From contig CM063500.1 of NCBI GenBank assembly GCA_032207245.1, positions 63,945,930 through 64,009,929 on the forward strand: a DNA stretch of 64,000 nt, given 5' to 3'. Source of the stretch: Pardosa pseudoannulata (lineage: Eukaryota > Arthropoda > Arachnida > Araneae > Lycosidae). Shown one piece after another: positions 36,766 to 48,370 of the stretch. Both the position numbers and the translations under genes were made by a program. Below the pieces are notes generated by a model, which saw only the letters and a list, made by a program, of their open reading frames with translations, was not told the DNA's origin and searched no databases. How positions within the stretch are numbered: the stretch's first letter is position 1; every line of letters starts with the position of its first letter.

Positions 36766-37370
36766 CAGAGGTGTCACTTGTTTGTTTTTGCAGGACCTCA
36801 GAAAATGAGGATGTGCTTTTTTTCGGAAGGGCTCAAGTTTCCAATTTACATATATATCAAACAAAACAAAATAACACAAACCAATTACAGATAATTACAT
36901 ATTTTATTGGTTTCTAAATTAAATCAAACAAATAAAATTAAAATAAACACACTGTAGTAAATTATAAAGGGTAAATTAAAATTCATGTATTTAATAATGT
37001 GTAAGTAACTTTTTTAGGTTTAACAACAACTTTTTCTGAAAATCTTTTCTAGTTGCATATTGATCCTGATTAAATTAATTACATTTTCCTATCCTCAGGG
37101 ATTCTAGAGTTTGTCTACTCAAATTTGACCTAAATTCAGTTTCGTTTTTACCTACAGTATTGAAAACACTTTCAAGTGCATCATTACTGGAAAGAGTAAT
37201 ATATCCAGTATTATTTTTTGCAAGAGTTTATATTTGATTGCTGAATCGTGATCTTTTAATTGTTCAAAATTTTTGTTATTTTCTGGAGCAATCTGAGGGT
37301 GTTCAGAGTTATCAAATTCTCTCATTTCTCCGGAGCAACTCCAGATAATCCGGAGTAGTTGGCATGTCTG
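36766..37370 (-). mobile_element. Internally deleted hAT element, copy 1
   Basis: The minus strand starts at 37370 with CAGACATGCCAACTACTCCG. It soon reaches a peptide reading NDALESVFNTVGKNETEFRS, which resembles the C-terminal dimerisation domain of hAT transposases. It ends near 36766 with a poorly conserved CAGAGGTG-type terminus. Subterminal TGGAGCA-like repeats lie near 37285-37350. It is the same element type as 56036-56577. The 5' region and the last roughly 60 codons are joined and the catalytic centre is lost. Confidence 0.7.
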
Positions 37371-38050
37371 CTATATGTGTTAAACCCTTGAGGGATGAAA
37401 TCCCACTCTTCAAGTATTAAAAGTATGAACTCATTACACTAATATATGTATCTAAATTACTAATATGAACAAAAGAAACAAAAGAAGGATTATCTGTAAA
37501 ATATTATAAATAGTTTTTTTTTTTTTTTTTAAACAACAAACTTTGAGTAAACAATTTTTTTGCTGCAAAATTTTTAATATATATATATATGTAATTAGCA
37601 TAAGCAATTATCAAACTCTAATTTAATTCTTTTTCCTTTTAATCCTCATAAAAAGTTATTCATACACATAGAGATAATGCATGAGTGATCTAGTATACTT
37701 TCAAAGTTTGCCCAAGACTTCAGGAGAGTAGATGTGAAAATTGTCATACCATTCTATATACCCTGGATCATGACAAAGTATCGCATAGTAGGCTGATTAT
37801 TGACTTGCAATGTAGTACATAGTTTTATGCTCTACATACATGAATTACATTCAACTTGCCTAATGATGATTTGCAGCTAAACAATTTTGCACTCATCACT
37901 ATGTGGGTCTATTGCATTAAATAAAATTTTGTGCCTTATATATATTACATTTAAACATCAATTATTTATTAACTCATTCACTGATCACTGTATGTTAAGA
38001 AACACAAGGTCAAAAAGCTGTATTTTCATATGGTGATGTCTCTTACATCC
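37371..38050. other. Non-coding stretch
   Basis: No gene is seen. A poly-T tract and a short (TA)n run lie at about 37505-37590. Confidence 0.5.
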
Positions 38051-38059
38051 TATGGCTGA

Positions 38060-38234
38060 ACGATAGCCGACTGGTTAGGGTGCTGGCCTTTGGTACTAGA
38101 GTTTGTGGGTTCAAATCTCACAGTGGCATGGATGTTTATAGCCGTTCAAATTGGCTTTAAGCTGTAGGTCTTGGTCTCATTAGCCCTTGTGTTGCAAAAA
38201 GTAGACCGTAGCACTCCCAACCAAACCAAACCTT
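38060..38234 (+). repeat. tRNA-derived SINE copy, full length
   Basis: This plus-strand copy starts near GATAGCCGACTGGTTAGGGT (A box). It has the B box GGGTTCAAATCTCACAG, passes through GGCTTTAAGCTGTAGGTC and TCATTAGCCC, and ends CCAACCAAACCAAACC, the CCAAA-type tail. Confidence 0.92.
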
Positions 38235-38374
38235 ACATTCCTATGAGAACAGTAAAAGAGGTTTATTAAATTTCTAAACTCAAAAGAATTAAAAGGCAGG
38301 CAAAGGAAGATAAGTTGGTTTATGAAAATCTTAATTCCAAGTTTCATAGCAGACAAGGATTTACACTATGCTAA

Positions 38375-38500
38375 TTTTTTTGCAACACAATGGCTAATTA
38401 GACTGGCATCTAGTGCTTAAAGCCAACTCCCATTGACTATGAATATATTCTATGACAGATGTGGGATTCAAACCTGTGTATTCTTGATATTGAAAGAAAC
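38375..38500 (-). repeat. SINE copy, diverged
   Basis: TTTTTTTGCAACACAATGGC, AAAGCCAACTCC and GTGGGATTCAAACCTGTG follow the family order on the minus strand. Confidence 0.7.
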
Positions 38501-38899
38501 TTTATTATTTCCTACTGATTTGGACATTATTCAACCTTTATACAGGGGTGATTGTGCCTCTAAGTAAAAAACCATGAAATTTATTTCATTCGTAATCAAA
38601 AACCAAGAACTGAAAAAAATTGAATTAAATTTAACAAATAATTGCATGCTACGTTTATTAGATCTAATGTATTGTAAGTAAATTTCAAGCAGTGATTTTA
38701 ATTGGTAGTAAACTAAAGCAGTGACTTTTTAAATTTTAACAATTAAAATCAAACTTCAATCAAACTTCTTTTGATGAATCTCCCTCTTAAATGTTAAACA
38801 AATCAGCTTTCTTGGAATTGGATTTTTAAATCTTGAATATCAAATGCATTTTATTTACAATAAATCTGCTTTTTATTACAATAAGGACTAAATTAAACT

Positions 38900-39690
38900 G
38901 CTATCAGACACAAAATTAAAATATTTGAGAAAAAAACAAGGAAAAAAGCAAGGAAAATGAAGAAAAGAGGTAAGCAAACACAAAAGTAAAGAAATATTAA
39001 AAAACAAATGTAAAGAAAAGTAAACAAAAGTAAAGAAATATTAAAAAATATTTTGATTTATATAATACAAAAACAAGTACCTAAATATGAAATATACAAG
39101 AAATTAAATAATATTTATTAATATAAACAAGTACTCAAGTCTCCTAATCAAAATATGTTTAAAAAAGATTTAAATCAGAAGCTTCTTCAATATCCTAATT
39201 TTAAAAAATCCCCAATAACTTATAAGCACATTTCAGATAGCAAATTTTTAAAAGGCATTTCTGAAAACAAATTTTTAATTTGTGAATGCAGAAATTAATT
39301 TGTGAAGTTAAAATAATTTTTGTTAAATTTCACTTTAATTAATATTTAAAGAAATTAGAATTTAAATACCATACACCCTGCAAAAAACTATTTAAGTCGA
39401 CAACATAAAAATATTTTGTATCTAATAAAATTTCTGGCTGATGATTGATAGGGAATACTTCCTTTTGATATCGAAGCCAGTGGGTTTAAATTCCCAATTG
39501 ACTTAGAGGTTTGTAACTAGTTTAGTTTTGAAATGCTAGAACCTACTTTTATATAACATGATGGCTAAAAATGCTGGAATTTACTACTTAAAGCTAATTC
39601 TGAATGGCTGCAAACCAGTATGTCAGTAGCAAGATTTGAACCTGCAAAACATCCTACAAATTCAGCTAGTGTTCAGTTGTAGGTGTTGGA
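38900..39690. repeat. Composite repeat, copy B (shared with 23640-24400)
   Basis: It carries AAACAAGTACCTAA, CAAGTACTCAAGTCTCCTAA, AGCTTCTTCAATATCC, then a plus-strand tRNA-like patch (GATGATTGATAGG, GGGTTTAAATTCCC) and a minus-strand SINE patch (GGAATTTACTACTTAAAGC, GCAAGATTTGAACCTG). The order matches the copy inside the hAT element at 21983-25697. Confidence 0.75.
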
Positions 39691-39699
39691 TTTAATTGA

Positions 39700-39930
39700 G
39701 CTTTAAAGTGCACTTTTAGCTAAATGAGTACTTATGAGAGTAGGACTTACTATTAAAGCCCATTCCAAACAATGAGAACATCAGTGCTAGCAATCTGATT
39801 TGAGCCCATGAACTTACATGGTACCAAAGAGCAGAATTGAACGAATGAAAGCTGGTTTTATCAGCCCTTGTAAAATATTGGGAGAGGGGGGAAAAACAGA
39901 CTGTAGTGCCCTGAACCAAACCTGAAACCC
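39700..39930. repeat. Two abutting SINE fragments in opposite orientation
   Basis: At 39700-39845 lies a diverged minus-strand copy (GTAGGACTTACTATTAAAGC). At 39851-39930 lies a plus-strand tail half (TATCAGCCCTTGT, ACAGACTGTAGTGCCC, GAACCAAACC). Confidence 0.6.
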
Positions 39931-40390
39931 AAAATTAAAATGAGCATTGTACCATAAGGGCATCAATTGTTTGAACTGCGAAATTTAAACTTACCCTCTC
40001 TTTCACTGCATTTCTCCTCAAACAGAAATCAGGCCATTCCATACCCTATTTTCCAAACACTTTCCTTTCTAATTGTTTAACTCTCCTTTCTTCTGACCAC
40101 TCAAATTTACCTTCGATATCCCAACCCCCACATACACACACAAAAGTTGTGAGTATATCATCACAATGCTACACTTAAGCAAATGAATCATTACTTGTTT
40201 CTAAGGTCAAACCTCCTATTTCGGCAAATCACCTCTTCTCTTTTATTCCAACTCCCCACGATGATCAGAAATGCTGACTGTAGTAGAATACTTGATCCAT
40301 ACTTGATATAAGGTCCATAGGAGAATACTTAACGTCTGAGCATTAATATTATTTAACTATTCTAATAAAATAAAAAGCAAATATACTTAC

Positions 40391-40440
40391 ATTGCAGCCT
40401 CTTTATTATTTTTGTCCGTTAGTAAGTTCTGAATCCTTAC
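40391..40440 (-). CDS. Candidate internal exon of the TOGARAM1-like gene
   Basis: On the minus strand a good acceptor (ATATTTAG) precedes 50 bases that read VRIQNLLTDKNNKEAA in phase 0 and end at a strong GTAAGT donor. Phase 0 is what the exon at 48222-48370 leaves. The residues do not match a known domain, and a 50-bp exon can arise by chance, so this is a prediction only. If true, a 7.8-kb intron holding Copia and mariner elements separates it from the previous exon. Confidence 0.4.
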
Positions 40441-40866
40441 CTAAATATTAAAAAATTAAATTAAATAGGCATAAACAAATTTAAAAGCTAAAATATTTTT
40501 AAAAACAATCCTTTATATATTATTACATTTGAGCACTTTTATAATGAAGAAAAGGGGGCCAAGATAATTTGCTTGTAAAAACTGAGTCTACCAATAATAT
40601 TAAAAGTAAAAAATTGTAATACATAAAAAATGAACTAGAAACAAATTTAAGAAAGACTTTTTTCCTATTTTTCATTTATGCAATAGAAAGAGTATTGATT
40701 AGCTTCGTTTGGATAGGATTTTTATTACATTCTTTGTATTTGTTGAATATCTTAAATCTGAGTTACTACGTTGTCTCTGTACATCTATACATAGTAGAAC
40801 AAATATAAAATTTACACAACTCTAAATACTACAGCTTATTTTCATTAATGATCAGCTATCATTTTA

Positions 40867-42112
40867 ACAGGTGGGCTGAAAAGTTCGTAGGCTGACACAT
40901 AGATGGTGCTACTAGTATTAAATCCATATGATTTTCAGGTTGTCCGAACCTTCAAAAGACACGTGTATAAATTTGACAGCTGTTGGACTATTAGTTTGTG
41001 AAATATAGTATTTTGAGTGAAGAAACTTTTGTTAATTTGAAAGCAATGGACAATAAGGAATTTTGTGTGTTAATGCATCGGTTTTTAGAGAAAAAAAATA
41101 CTGTTAAAGCCAAGACCTGATAAACATTACTCAGAATCTGCACCAGGAAAATCAACTGTTGAGAAGTGGTATGGTAAGTTTAAATGAGGCGAAATGAGCT
41201 CTGGGGACTATGGACGCAGTGGTCCATCAAAAAAGTCCACAAAATAATTTTGGATGACTGTAAAGTGAAGTTGATTGAGGTATACGAGACTCTAAAGGTA
41301 TAAAAGGAATGTGTTGGACTTATTGTAGATGAATATTTGGGTATGCGACACTCTGTGCGAAGTGGGTACCATGCAAGCTTACAATCGACTAAAAACAAAA
41401 ACAAATTAATGATTCTGAGCTGTGTTTGAAGCTGTCTAATTGTAATAAACCCAAATTTGTGAGTCAATATGGGACAATGGATAAAACATGGCTCTATTAT
41501 TTCACACTGGAGTCCAATCGACAGCCAAGTTAACTGCATGTGGTGAACCAACTCCAGGGTAAGATGCAACAGTCAGCTGATGAGGTTATGGCATCAGTAT
41601 TTTGGGATGTGCATGGTATATTATTCATAGACTATCTTGAAAAGAGAAAAACCATCAACATCAACTATTACATAGCATTATTGCAGCGTTTGAAGGAAGA
41701 AATTGTGGAAACATGGCCCCATTTGAAGAAGCAGAAAGTGTTGTTTCATCAAGGCAATGCACCATGTCACAAGTCAGTGAAAACGATGGCAATGTTATAT
41801 GAATTGGATTTCGAATTGCTTCCACATGCATCGTATTCTTTAGATCAGGCCTTCAGCAACTTTCTCTTGTTTTCAGACATCAAGAGAATGGTCGATGAAT
41901 AAAATTTAGCGCCAATGAAGAAGTAATCACCAACACTGAGGCCTATTTTGAGGCTAAATACAATTTGTACTATAAAAATGGTATCAAAAAATTGTATGAC
42001 CGCTATAATCGTTCAATTGCCCTTAAAGGCAACTACACTGAATAATAAAATCAAATTTGATCAAAAAAAATTTTTTTTCTATGTTAGCCTATGAACTTTT
42101 CAGCCCAACTGT
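40867..42112 (+). mobile_element. mariner element with both ends, 1246 bp
   Basis: The left end is ACAGGTGGGCTGAAAAGTTC and the inverted right end is ACAGTTGGGCTGAAAAGTTC. Each is bordered by TA (40865-40866 and 42113-42114). The length and the ACAGGTTGG-type start are typical of mariner elements. It lies in the region expected to be an intron of the minus-strand TOGARAM1-like gene. Confidence 0.93.
41046..42045 (+). pseudogene. mariner transposase pseudogene, two catalytic Asp lost
   Basis: From MDNKEFCVLMHRFLEKK at 41046 to the terminal GNYTE and stop at 42043-42045, most of a mariner transposase of roughly 345 residues can be followed across frames. The first catalytic Asp is kept at 41480-41482 in TMDKTWL. 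The second is replaced by Gly at 41753-41755 (FHQGNAPCHKS, normally HQDNAPCH). The third is replaced by Asn at 41858-41860 (FSNFLLF, normally SDFFLF). Stops occur after AKT near the start, after NRQPS and after RMVDE. The helix-turn-helix half is frameshifted. It is inactive on several independent grounds. Confidence 0.9.
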
Positions 42113-42114
42113 TA

Positions 42115-44589
42115 GACATCAGAGAGAGACAGTTATTATAATAATAAAAACTGTGATAAGAGATTTATTTGGTGTCACATGTAAATAGAGCAGTGTCAAG
42201 TGAAGTTTTAAGAGAGAATAAATAATAGTTGTTTTCTGTTGCCACATTTTGAGGGATGTGGTATCATACAAGGATACAGGATTTGTTCTGTTGTAACTTA
42301 TTCTTATTAGTCTACCAAAAGTTAGATCAAGGAGTCGGGAAGTTTCAAAAAGTCATAAATAATAAGAGGTGAAGAGAGTAAGTTCTATGCAGAAACTCAT
42401 CACAATTCAAAATTTGAACAGGAGAAGCTTGAAAAGAAATACACATAGAGTTTATTTATCTTGTTTTTGAACAAAGCAAAGGGAAGGATTATGAAATCAT
42501 TCCAGAGGATGTGATTAAAAAAAATTTTTTAACAGCAAAAAACAGGAAAATTTTACATGAAATTTCATTAAAAAAATTTGCTAAATTGGAGTTTTCCTTG
42601 TAATAAAAAAAACTTTTAAATAGGCTTTTTAATATTAAACCAACCATTTATAAAAGTGTTCTCATAAATTAAGGGCTTGTAATAAATATGTTTCATTCAA
42701 TTAAAATTAATACTTTACATAAAACATATTAGTTTTAAAAATAGAAACCCTGACATAAATTAATAATTCAATAATGGTAAATTTTACATAAAAAGCATTT
42801 CTTTTACGTTATATGCTAAACTAAAATAATTTCATTCTTGAAGGTAAGAATGAAGTACATGAATAAATAGTGAAGATATAATTGTTAAACTCTCTTTACA
42901 TATTATTGTGACACTATACATCAATAATGTAGTACATAGCTGATGAAAAGAACTGGATGTCAATATGCAGAAGCAAATGCATAACTCATCAGATACATAT
43001 TAAGTTTTACATAGTGGTTACTATAAATTTTGAATGAAATTTTTCTAGACATCAGAGTACTATAACATTAAAATATTTTATGATTAAGAAAAACCATTTT
43101 GTTACTTGAAAAACTGTTTACACATTACTACACAACCACATAATGAGAATTACTGTTTGCTAATAAAATATATTTTCTAAATTACAAAGGATAGTTTATA
43201 AATTTAAAAAAAAAATACAAAAGGGAAATACAGAAAAGTTTTATTTAAAACAAAGTAACTCGATTAAAGGCTTGAACTAAACAAAATTTAGAAAACAACA
43301 TTATTTTGAATATTAACATAAATAAAAAATCTGATGTGGACACTGACTTTACAGAACACCTATTAATTTATGCATAATTTTTTATTTTAATTGTACGATG
43401 TGTCATCAAAAATATCATTTGCATATTCTCTTCAAGATTGAGACTTAGTTTTGTTTTTCAAGGTAATAAGGGTAAAGCTATTGTACTACCATATAAAGGC
43501 TAATGACAGCATTGATATGTGTTAAATTAAGATTTTTTTTTTGTTTAACAGATATTTTATCATAAACCAAAATTTTTCACAATTAGAATACTACTTTTTA
43601 CAGGGATGGATTAAGTTAAAACTGCATATGTATATATCAATATCTTTGTTATATTGTTGCAGTTAACAATTAGCAGCATTAATATCTGTTATACTAAAAT
43701 TTTTTATTATACAGTGCAGACTGCAATAAAAAAGGGAAATACACAACTGCATGTTACAACAATTCTACATGTAAAACTTCAACATTGTATGATTAGTTGT
43801 TTCTAGATTTATGAAAGATACATACATAGATATGTACAGACACCACAACAAAACTAGCAAAAATGAGTATTTAAAGTTTCGTAATTGAAATTTCCTAATA
43901 TGTATGAACAGATGTAATGTTTAAACTCATCAAAATGGAATTATTCATGGTAAAGATGGGTATTTCCATTGAAATTTAAAGATAAAAGATTTTTAGGGTT
44001 ACAATACTTCATACAAGGATTCTATAGATGATAGGTGTCTCTATGTGGAGATTACAGTTACATTGTTTAGTAGTTAGTTTACCTTCTGGTTTATGATAAG
44101 ACCATGGAAGATGTGTGGACATAGCCACTGATACATCACAAAGTATGAAACTGAATTTTACGAAGATGTAGCTACAATATTAATTGTAACAGTTAAGTTT
44201 TCAATAAAATACATAGAACTGAGAAGGCTTATTGAAGTTAAAAAAAAAAAAAAACAGAAAACAATACCTCTTTATAAGTTTGGATAATGCTTTTGTGACA
44301 TAATATAGTCAAAAATAAAATCAAAGCCAGTATAAGGTCATTATTTAAAATAAAAGTATACACAATTAAGATACTTCTTCAGTGACAAAACAGGAGCTGT
44401 ACATGATTGGATCATGTCTTAGTTTTGCTTCACCCTCACTGCTTTCTTTTCTCCTCACAGAGGAAATATCTTGATCATACTTACTAAAGAGCTTTTGGTT
44501 TCAGATTTTACTAATCTTGTATCCTGATTCATGTCAACTTTTCTTTTATTTCTTGTAATACCATTTTAATTTTGTAAAACAAAATTATA
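42115..44589. other. Intron-like non-coding stretch
   Basis: Mostly AT-rich with no known element. At about 44395-44530 the minus strand has a short coding-like peptide (KYDQDISSVRRKESSEGEAK, then a few more residues and a stop) with no convincing acceptor. It is discussed in the findings. Confidence 0.4.
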
Positions 44590-44619
44590 GAATTCATTAC
44601 AGAAGGATATAAGTAAATA

Positions 44620-45113
44620 CCACTAAAGTTTCTGATAAATCAACCCCTTACTTTTGGCTGAACCCCTTGGCAACCAACTGGGTTTTATAATGCTGTATGG
44701 ATCCATCAGAATTCACCTTTATATACCCATCGGCTACCAATGACTTTTCTCTCAGGTGGTGGATCAACCAGCTCCCATGTTTTATTCTTCATTAATGAGT
44801 CCATTTCTTCTTTCATAGCACACAGCCATTTCTCAGAGTCGTCAGAAGAAATAGCTTCCTGATATATTTCAGGTTCTGCATGCTCAGCTAGAAGTACAAA
44901 ATTTTCAAACCTAGCAGGATATTTTAATTTACTTCTATCTTTTAAGTAGCTGGTTTCTTCATGTGTATCTTCACCTGAGACTTTCTCAACATGTTCACTT
45001 TCTGTATGGTTGCCAGTTACTTCAACATTATCTGATACTTCATTTCCTAGGGATTTACCTATGACTTCCATATTTTGATCACAGTTATCTTCAGAAGAAT
45101 GTGTAGTATGCAC
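44620..45113 (-). pseudogene. Copia reverse transcriptase start, truncated
   Basis: A charged linker leads into EAISSDDSEKWLCAMKEEMD and NKTWELVDPPPERKVIGSRW, the entry to the Copia reverse transcriptase. After WVYKGEF a frame change at about 44706 is needed to continue with NSDGSIQHYKTQLVAKGFSQ and a stop. Homology ends near 44620, before the YVDD active site, so no polymerase activity is possible. Confidence 0.85.
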
Positions 45114-45192
45114 AGGGGATAATTTTTCCTTCTGAAAAATAACATCTCTGCTTAAGAGAACTTTATCTTGTTCTTCAATATATACTCTATAG

Positions 45193-45660
45193 CTATCTTT
45201 TTCCCATAACTGATGATGAACCAGTTCTATTTAAAATATAAACAGATGTATTGACTGAGTCTACCCACAGTTTTAAAGGAAGATTCTTCGAGTGCAACAT
45301 GGTTTGTGCACTTTCAACCAGAGTGTGATTCTCATGCTCAGCAGTACCATTTTGCTTGGGTGTATAAGGCATGGATACACGAGCTGTAATTCTCTCACCT
45401 TCAAGAATTTTTCTCATTTCAGTGTTTTGAAATTCTGTTCTGTCATCACATAAGAACTCTTTTATGACATGACCAGCATTCTTGACTTCATTAACAAAGG
45501 TTTGAATACATTTGGAACAAAGGTTTGAATACATTTGGAAACTACACTTTTCAATTGTATGAAAAATGCTCTGCAATATTAAGAAAAATCCTCTTTGAAA
45601 CATACAAAATATTTTGCATTGCTAAGTGATTTCTGGTCCAACTATATCGGCATGTATCAG
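45193..45660 (-). pseudogene. Copia integrase core
   Basis: Near 45640 the frame reads LIHADIVGPE, with the first catalytic Asp. The 136-codon frame at 45193-45603 then has FLCDDRTEFQN, with the second Asp, and PKQNGTAEHENHTLVESAQT, with the catalytic Glu. It ends in the conserved LWVDSVNTSVYILNRT. A 23-bp tandem duplication at 45493-45538 shifts the frame between the first and second catalytic parts. The GGEF-type motif is altered to RTEF. Confidence 0.82.
45493..45538. repeat. 23-bp perfect tandem duplication in the integrase
   Basis: Two identical copies of AACAAAGGTTTGAATACATT plus TGG stand side by side. The length is not a multiple of three, so it breaks the reading frame. Confidence 0.95.
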
Positions 45661-46175
45661 TTTTCCTGCTTCTGTTGGATGTTGTTTCTTAATTCTAAAT
45701 GATTTTCTGCATTGTATTCCAAGGCATCAACCTTCACACAGTTCATCTTCTTTAGAGGTTACTTTAATATCATGTTTACTTAATATTTCTTTAACATGAG
45801 TCTTTTTTGATGGCATAATCTTTCATGCCACAGTTGCAGGTCATTTGTTATAGAAATATACACATTTGCAGAGACAATAGGTTTTAGAACTCTTAATTCC
45901 AAAGCATATAAGCCATTAGCTGTACATACTCCTTTCAATCATATAATACCATCTCTAACAAAAAAAAACTTTCAGTTTTTGATGCTTTAACTTCGAAACC
46001 TTTAGCCAAAGTCTGGCTAATAGAAAAGAGATTTCTGCTGATATCTGGAACATACCAGACTGCAGCTAAGTGATTTCTCACTCATTTGCTATGAATTTTC
46101 ATTTCAATATTTATAATCCCTTGACCATAAGCCAGAATGGCATCACTGTTACCTATATACATTTTTGGGGGAACA

Positions 46176-46466
46176 TCAAATGTCCCCAAAATAATGTTTA
46201 AACCTTGTCATATGGGCAGTAGCCCCACTGTCTGTCAAAGAGACTCCATCAGATACCACTCCTTCTACTAAACACATGCAGGCATCACTGTGTACTTTGC
46301 TTTTGTTCTTGTTTCTATAACAATCCTTTGTAATATAGTCAGTTTTTCTGCAAACATAACACTTTCTGTCATGTTTCAACACAGGTTTCTTCTTTAAAGC
46401 AATAAAAGCACTTGAAAAAGGTTTTAGTGATAACCTCATTTCTATTAAGTGAAGTCTTTCTGTCAA
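46176..46466 (-). pseudogene. Copia zinc knuckle and protease start
   Basis: The frame shows CYVCRKTDYITKDC, a CCHC zinc knuckle in which the His position has become Tyr. About 30 residues later comes SLTDSGATAHMTRFKHYF, the aspartic protease active site with the DSGA core. The altered knuckle would not be expected to bind zinc normally. The frame is open over 96 codons. Confidence 0.82.
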
Positions 46467-46547
46467 TTTGTTGACATTCCTATCTTCATCGGAGACTGAT
46501 TCACAAACGCTCTTGAACTCAAAATACTTAATTAAACTTAATTATAC

Positions 46548-47065
46548 TTAATTAACAAAAATAGACATTTGCCTCATCAGCAAGAGATCTGGTAACACAG
46601 TTTTCACAACACATTTCAGTTCACCATTTAATTCCATAAAATTTCTATGCAATTTGACTACATGTATTGCAATGTCTTCATTAACATCTTTCATGCTTAC
46701 TGCAAAAAAATTTTCCATTAAGTGATCAAGTCTCTGGCAAGAACTCTGTTTGTACACAAATAACAATTTGTCCCAAGTGCTTTTCAAGCCGTCAAATGTT
46801 GAAGTTAACTATAAATTAGCATCGTTTATATTCCCAACTAAAATTACTTGAGCCAAAGCATCATCTTTAGTGAAACTTTTTGACTGCTTTTCATAAGCAG
46901 ATCTCTGCTCAGGCATTGCGGATTCACTAAGTCCTTCTGATAACTTTTGATCTCCAGTCATGAGATCTAACACTTCACTGTGCTGCAATAACAATTCCAT
47001 TTATCATTTCCACTTTGACCAGTTTGTACCACTTCTTAACTTTTCTATTTCAGTTTGAGAACATA
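46548..47065 (-). pseudogene. Copia gag remnant
   Basis: The N-terminal gag-like peptide EIEKLRSGTNWSKWK at about 47050 is followed by a stop, then by MELLLQHSEVLDLMTGDQK from 47000. A second frame from 46787 (STWDKLLFVYKQSSCQRLDH) continues the helical gag domain that Copia elements share. Stops and frame changes break it into three pieces. In intact elements this protein forms the particle that packages the RNA. Confidence 0.75.
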
Positions 47066-48221
47066 TGTTCAAAATATAAATAAAAGTTCACAGTGAAACT
47101 TAACATTACTCACATGTAACAAGGCCTAATGCACAAACTGAAATATTTTGAATAAGTTTCTAAAATATGAAGATAATCAATTCTGTGGGCCCATTATCTC
47201 TTATAATTTATATAAGAGAAAAGAGCTAAGTAGAACTAATAGATGCCCTCATTACAAACTTAGATGAAATACACAAGTAGAAAAAATGCTACACAAGTAT
47301 ACCACACAGATAAGAGTAACAACACAATGGTTGCTGCCAAAAACAATAATACAAATAAGTGGTAATACAGTTATGATTACACTTTGATTTATATTACAAC
47401 ATCATGTAACATATATTTATCTTATTAAACTTACTCTCTATAATAATTTTTTTTAATTCTTAAAACATACCATAAAAAAATGAGGATTAATAATAATAAT
47501 AAAAAATCTTAAAAGCCCTATGAAGCAATTTTTGAAATAATTCCTAAATATTTTACATAATTCTCTTCAGTATCTTTAATCCTCTGACAAGTCTGAGACA
47601 GAAAATGTGTAAGAGTTATGTTTTAAATCACATTAAATACACAAATTCTTTATTGGTGATAAACTGTGTATGGGATAAAGAAGTTCTAATATAAAGGTAA
47701 AAATATATGATTACTGCAATTTATAATCACAATTTACATCCTACATATTTAGGTGTTTATGAACTGGAGCAATATCGATTGATTGTGGATATAAATATAT
47801 GGGTTTAACCATCAGAGTGTTAAACACTTCAAACATTATTTAAAATTAGTTTCAAATATTTTATTTTTTACAAGTTAACCATTTAAAACTTGGGATAGTG
47901 AGCCGACTCATTTTTTTTTTGTGACCAAACTTTCATTTCCAAGTACTACTGGTGCCAATCATCCAACACATAAATCGCATAATTGGTATAGATACTGCAT
48001 ATATCTTGCAAAATTGGTATAGATACTCCAAATGTCATTTGAAAATTTTTCATAAGTCTCTCCCTCAGCTGTGTCTGAACAAAACATATCTAGTATAGGT
48101 TAGCTATTCCTTTCTATATATTTTCTGTTCATGCTAATCAAGTGTGTTTGTCCATAAAAGTTGAAATCTCTGAGAAAAGAACAAAAACTGATTGAGTATT
48201 AAAACAAATTACTTCACTTAC
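47066..48221. other. Intron sequence, no element recognised
   Basis: AT-rich sequence downstream of the exon at 48222-48370. No gene or mobile element could be supported. Confidence 0.5.
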
Positions 48222-48370
48222 ATCTTGAACAGAATGATTTGATGATCGTCTCTGAGTAGCAGAATATCTAACTTGAAATGAAGGAAGAGTATTGTAACGT
48301 TGAGCTGACAAGGCTCGAACAGGAGTCTGTTTAACTGCAATAGCTGGTTCTTCAGAAGCACTTTTCTTTC
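48222..48370 (-). CDS. TOGARAM1: TOGARAM1-like gene, exon 4 in the window
   Basis: The minus-strand acceptor GTTGTAG precedes 149 bases that read KKSASEEPAIAVKQTPVRAL and then SAQRYNTLPSFQVRYSATQR, ending in a GTAAGT donor. It enters in phase 1, as required by exon 3, and leaves in phase 0. The peptide is Ser/Thr/Arg/Gln-rich and belongs to the unstructured linker between the N-terminal and C-terminal TOG pairs of this family, which is poorly conserved. Its membership rests on splice phase, strand and composition, not on domain similarity. Confidence 0.75.

Larger units (their letters stand above)
44590..47065 (-). mobile_element. Truncated Ty1/Copia retrotransposon
   Basis: On the minus strand the parts appear in Copia order: gag from about 47065, zinc knuckle and protease near 46300, integrase at about 45660-45193, and the start of reverse transcriptase at 44800-44620, where homology stops. 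Having the integrase before the reverse transcriptase distinguishes Copia from Gypsy. No LTR, primer-binding site or target duplication was identified, so both outer ends are lost or unrecognisable. It lies between the supported exon at 48222 and the candidate exon at 40391. Confidence 0.88.

Noticed and set aside
41180..41569. 129-codon minus-strand frame
   Set aside because: It is antisense to the mariner transposase pseudogene.
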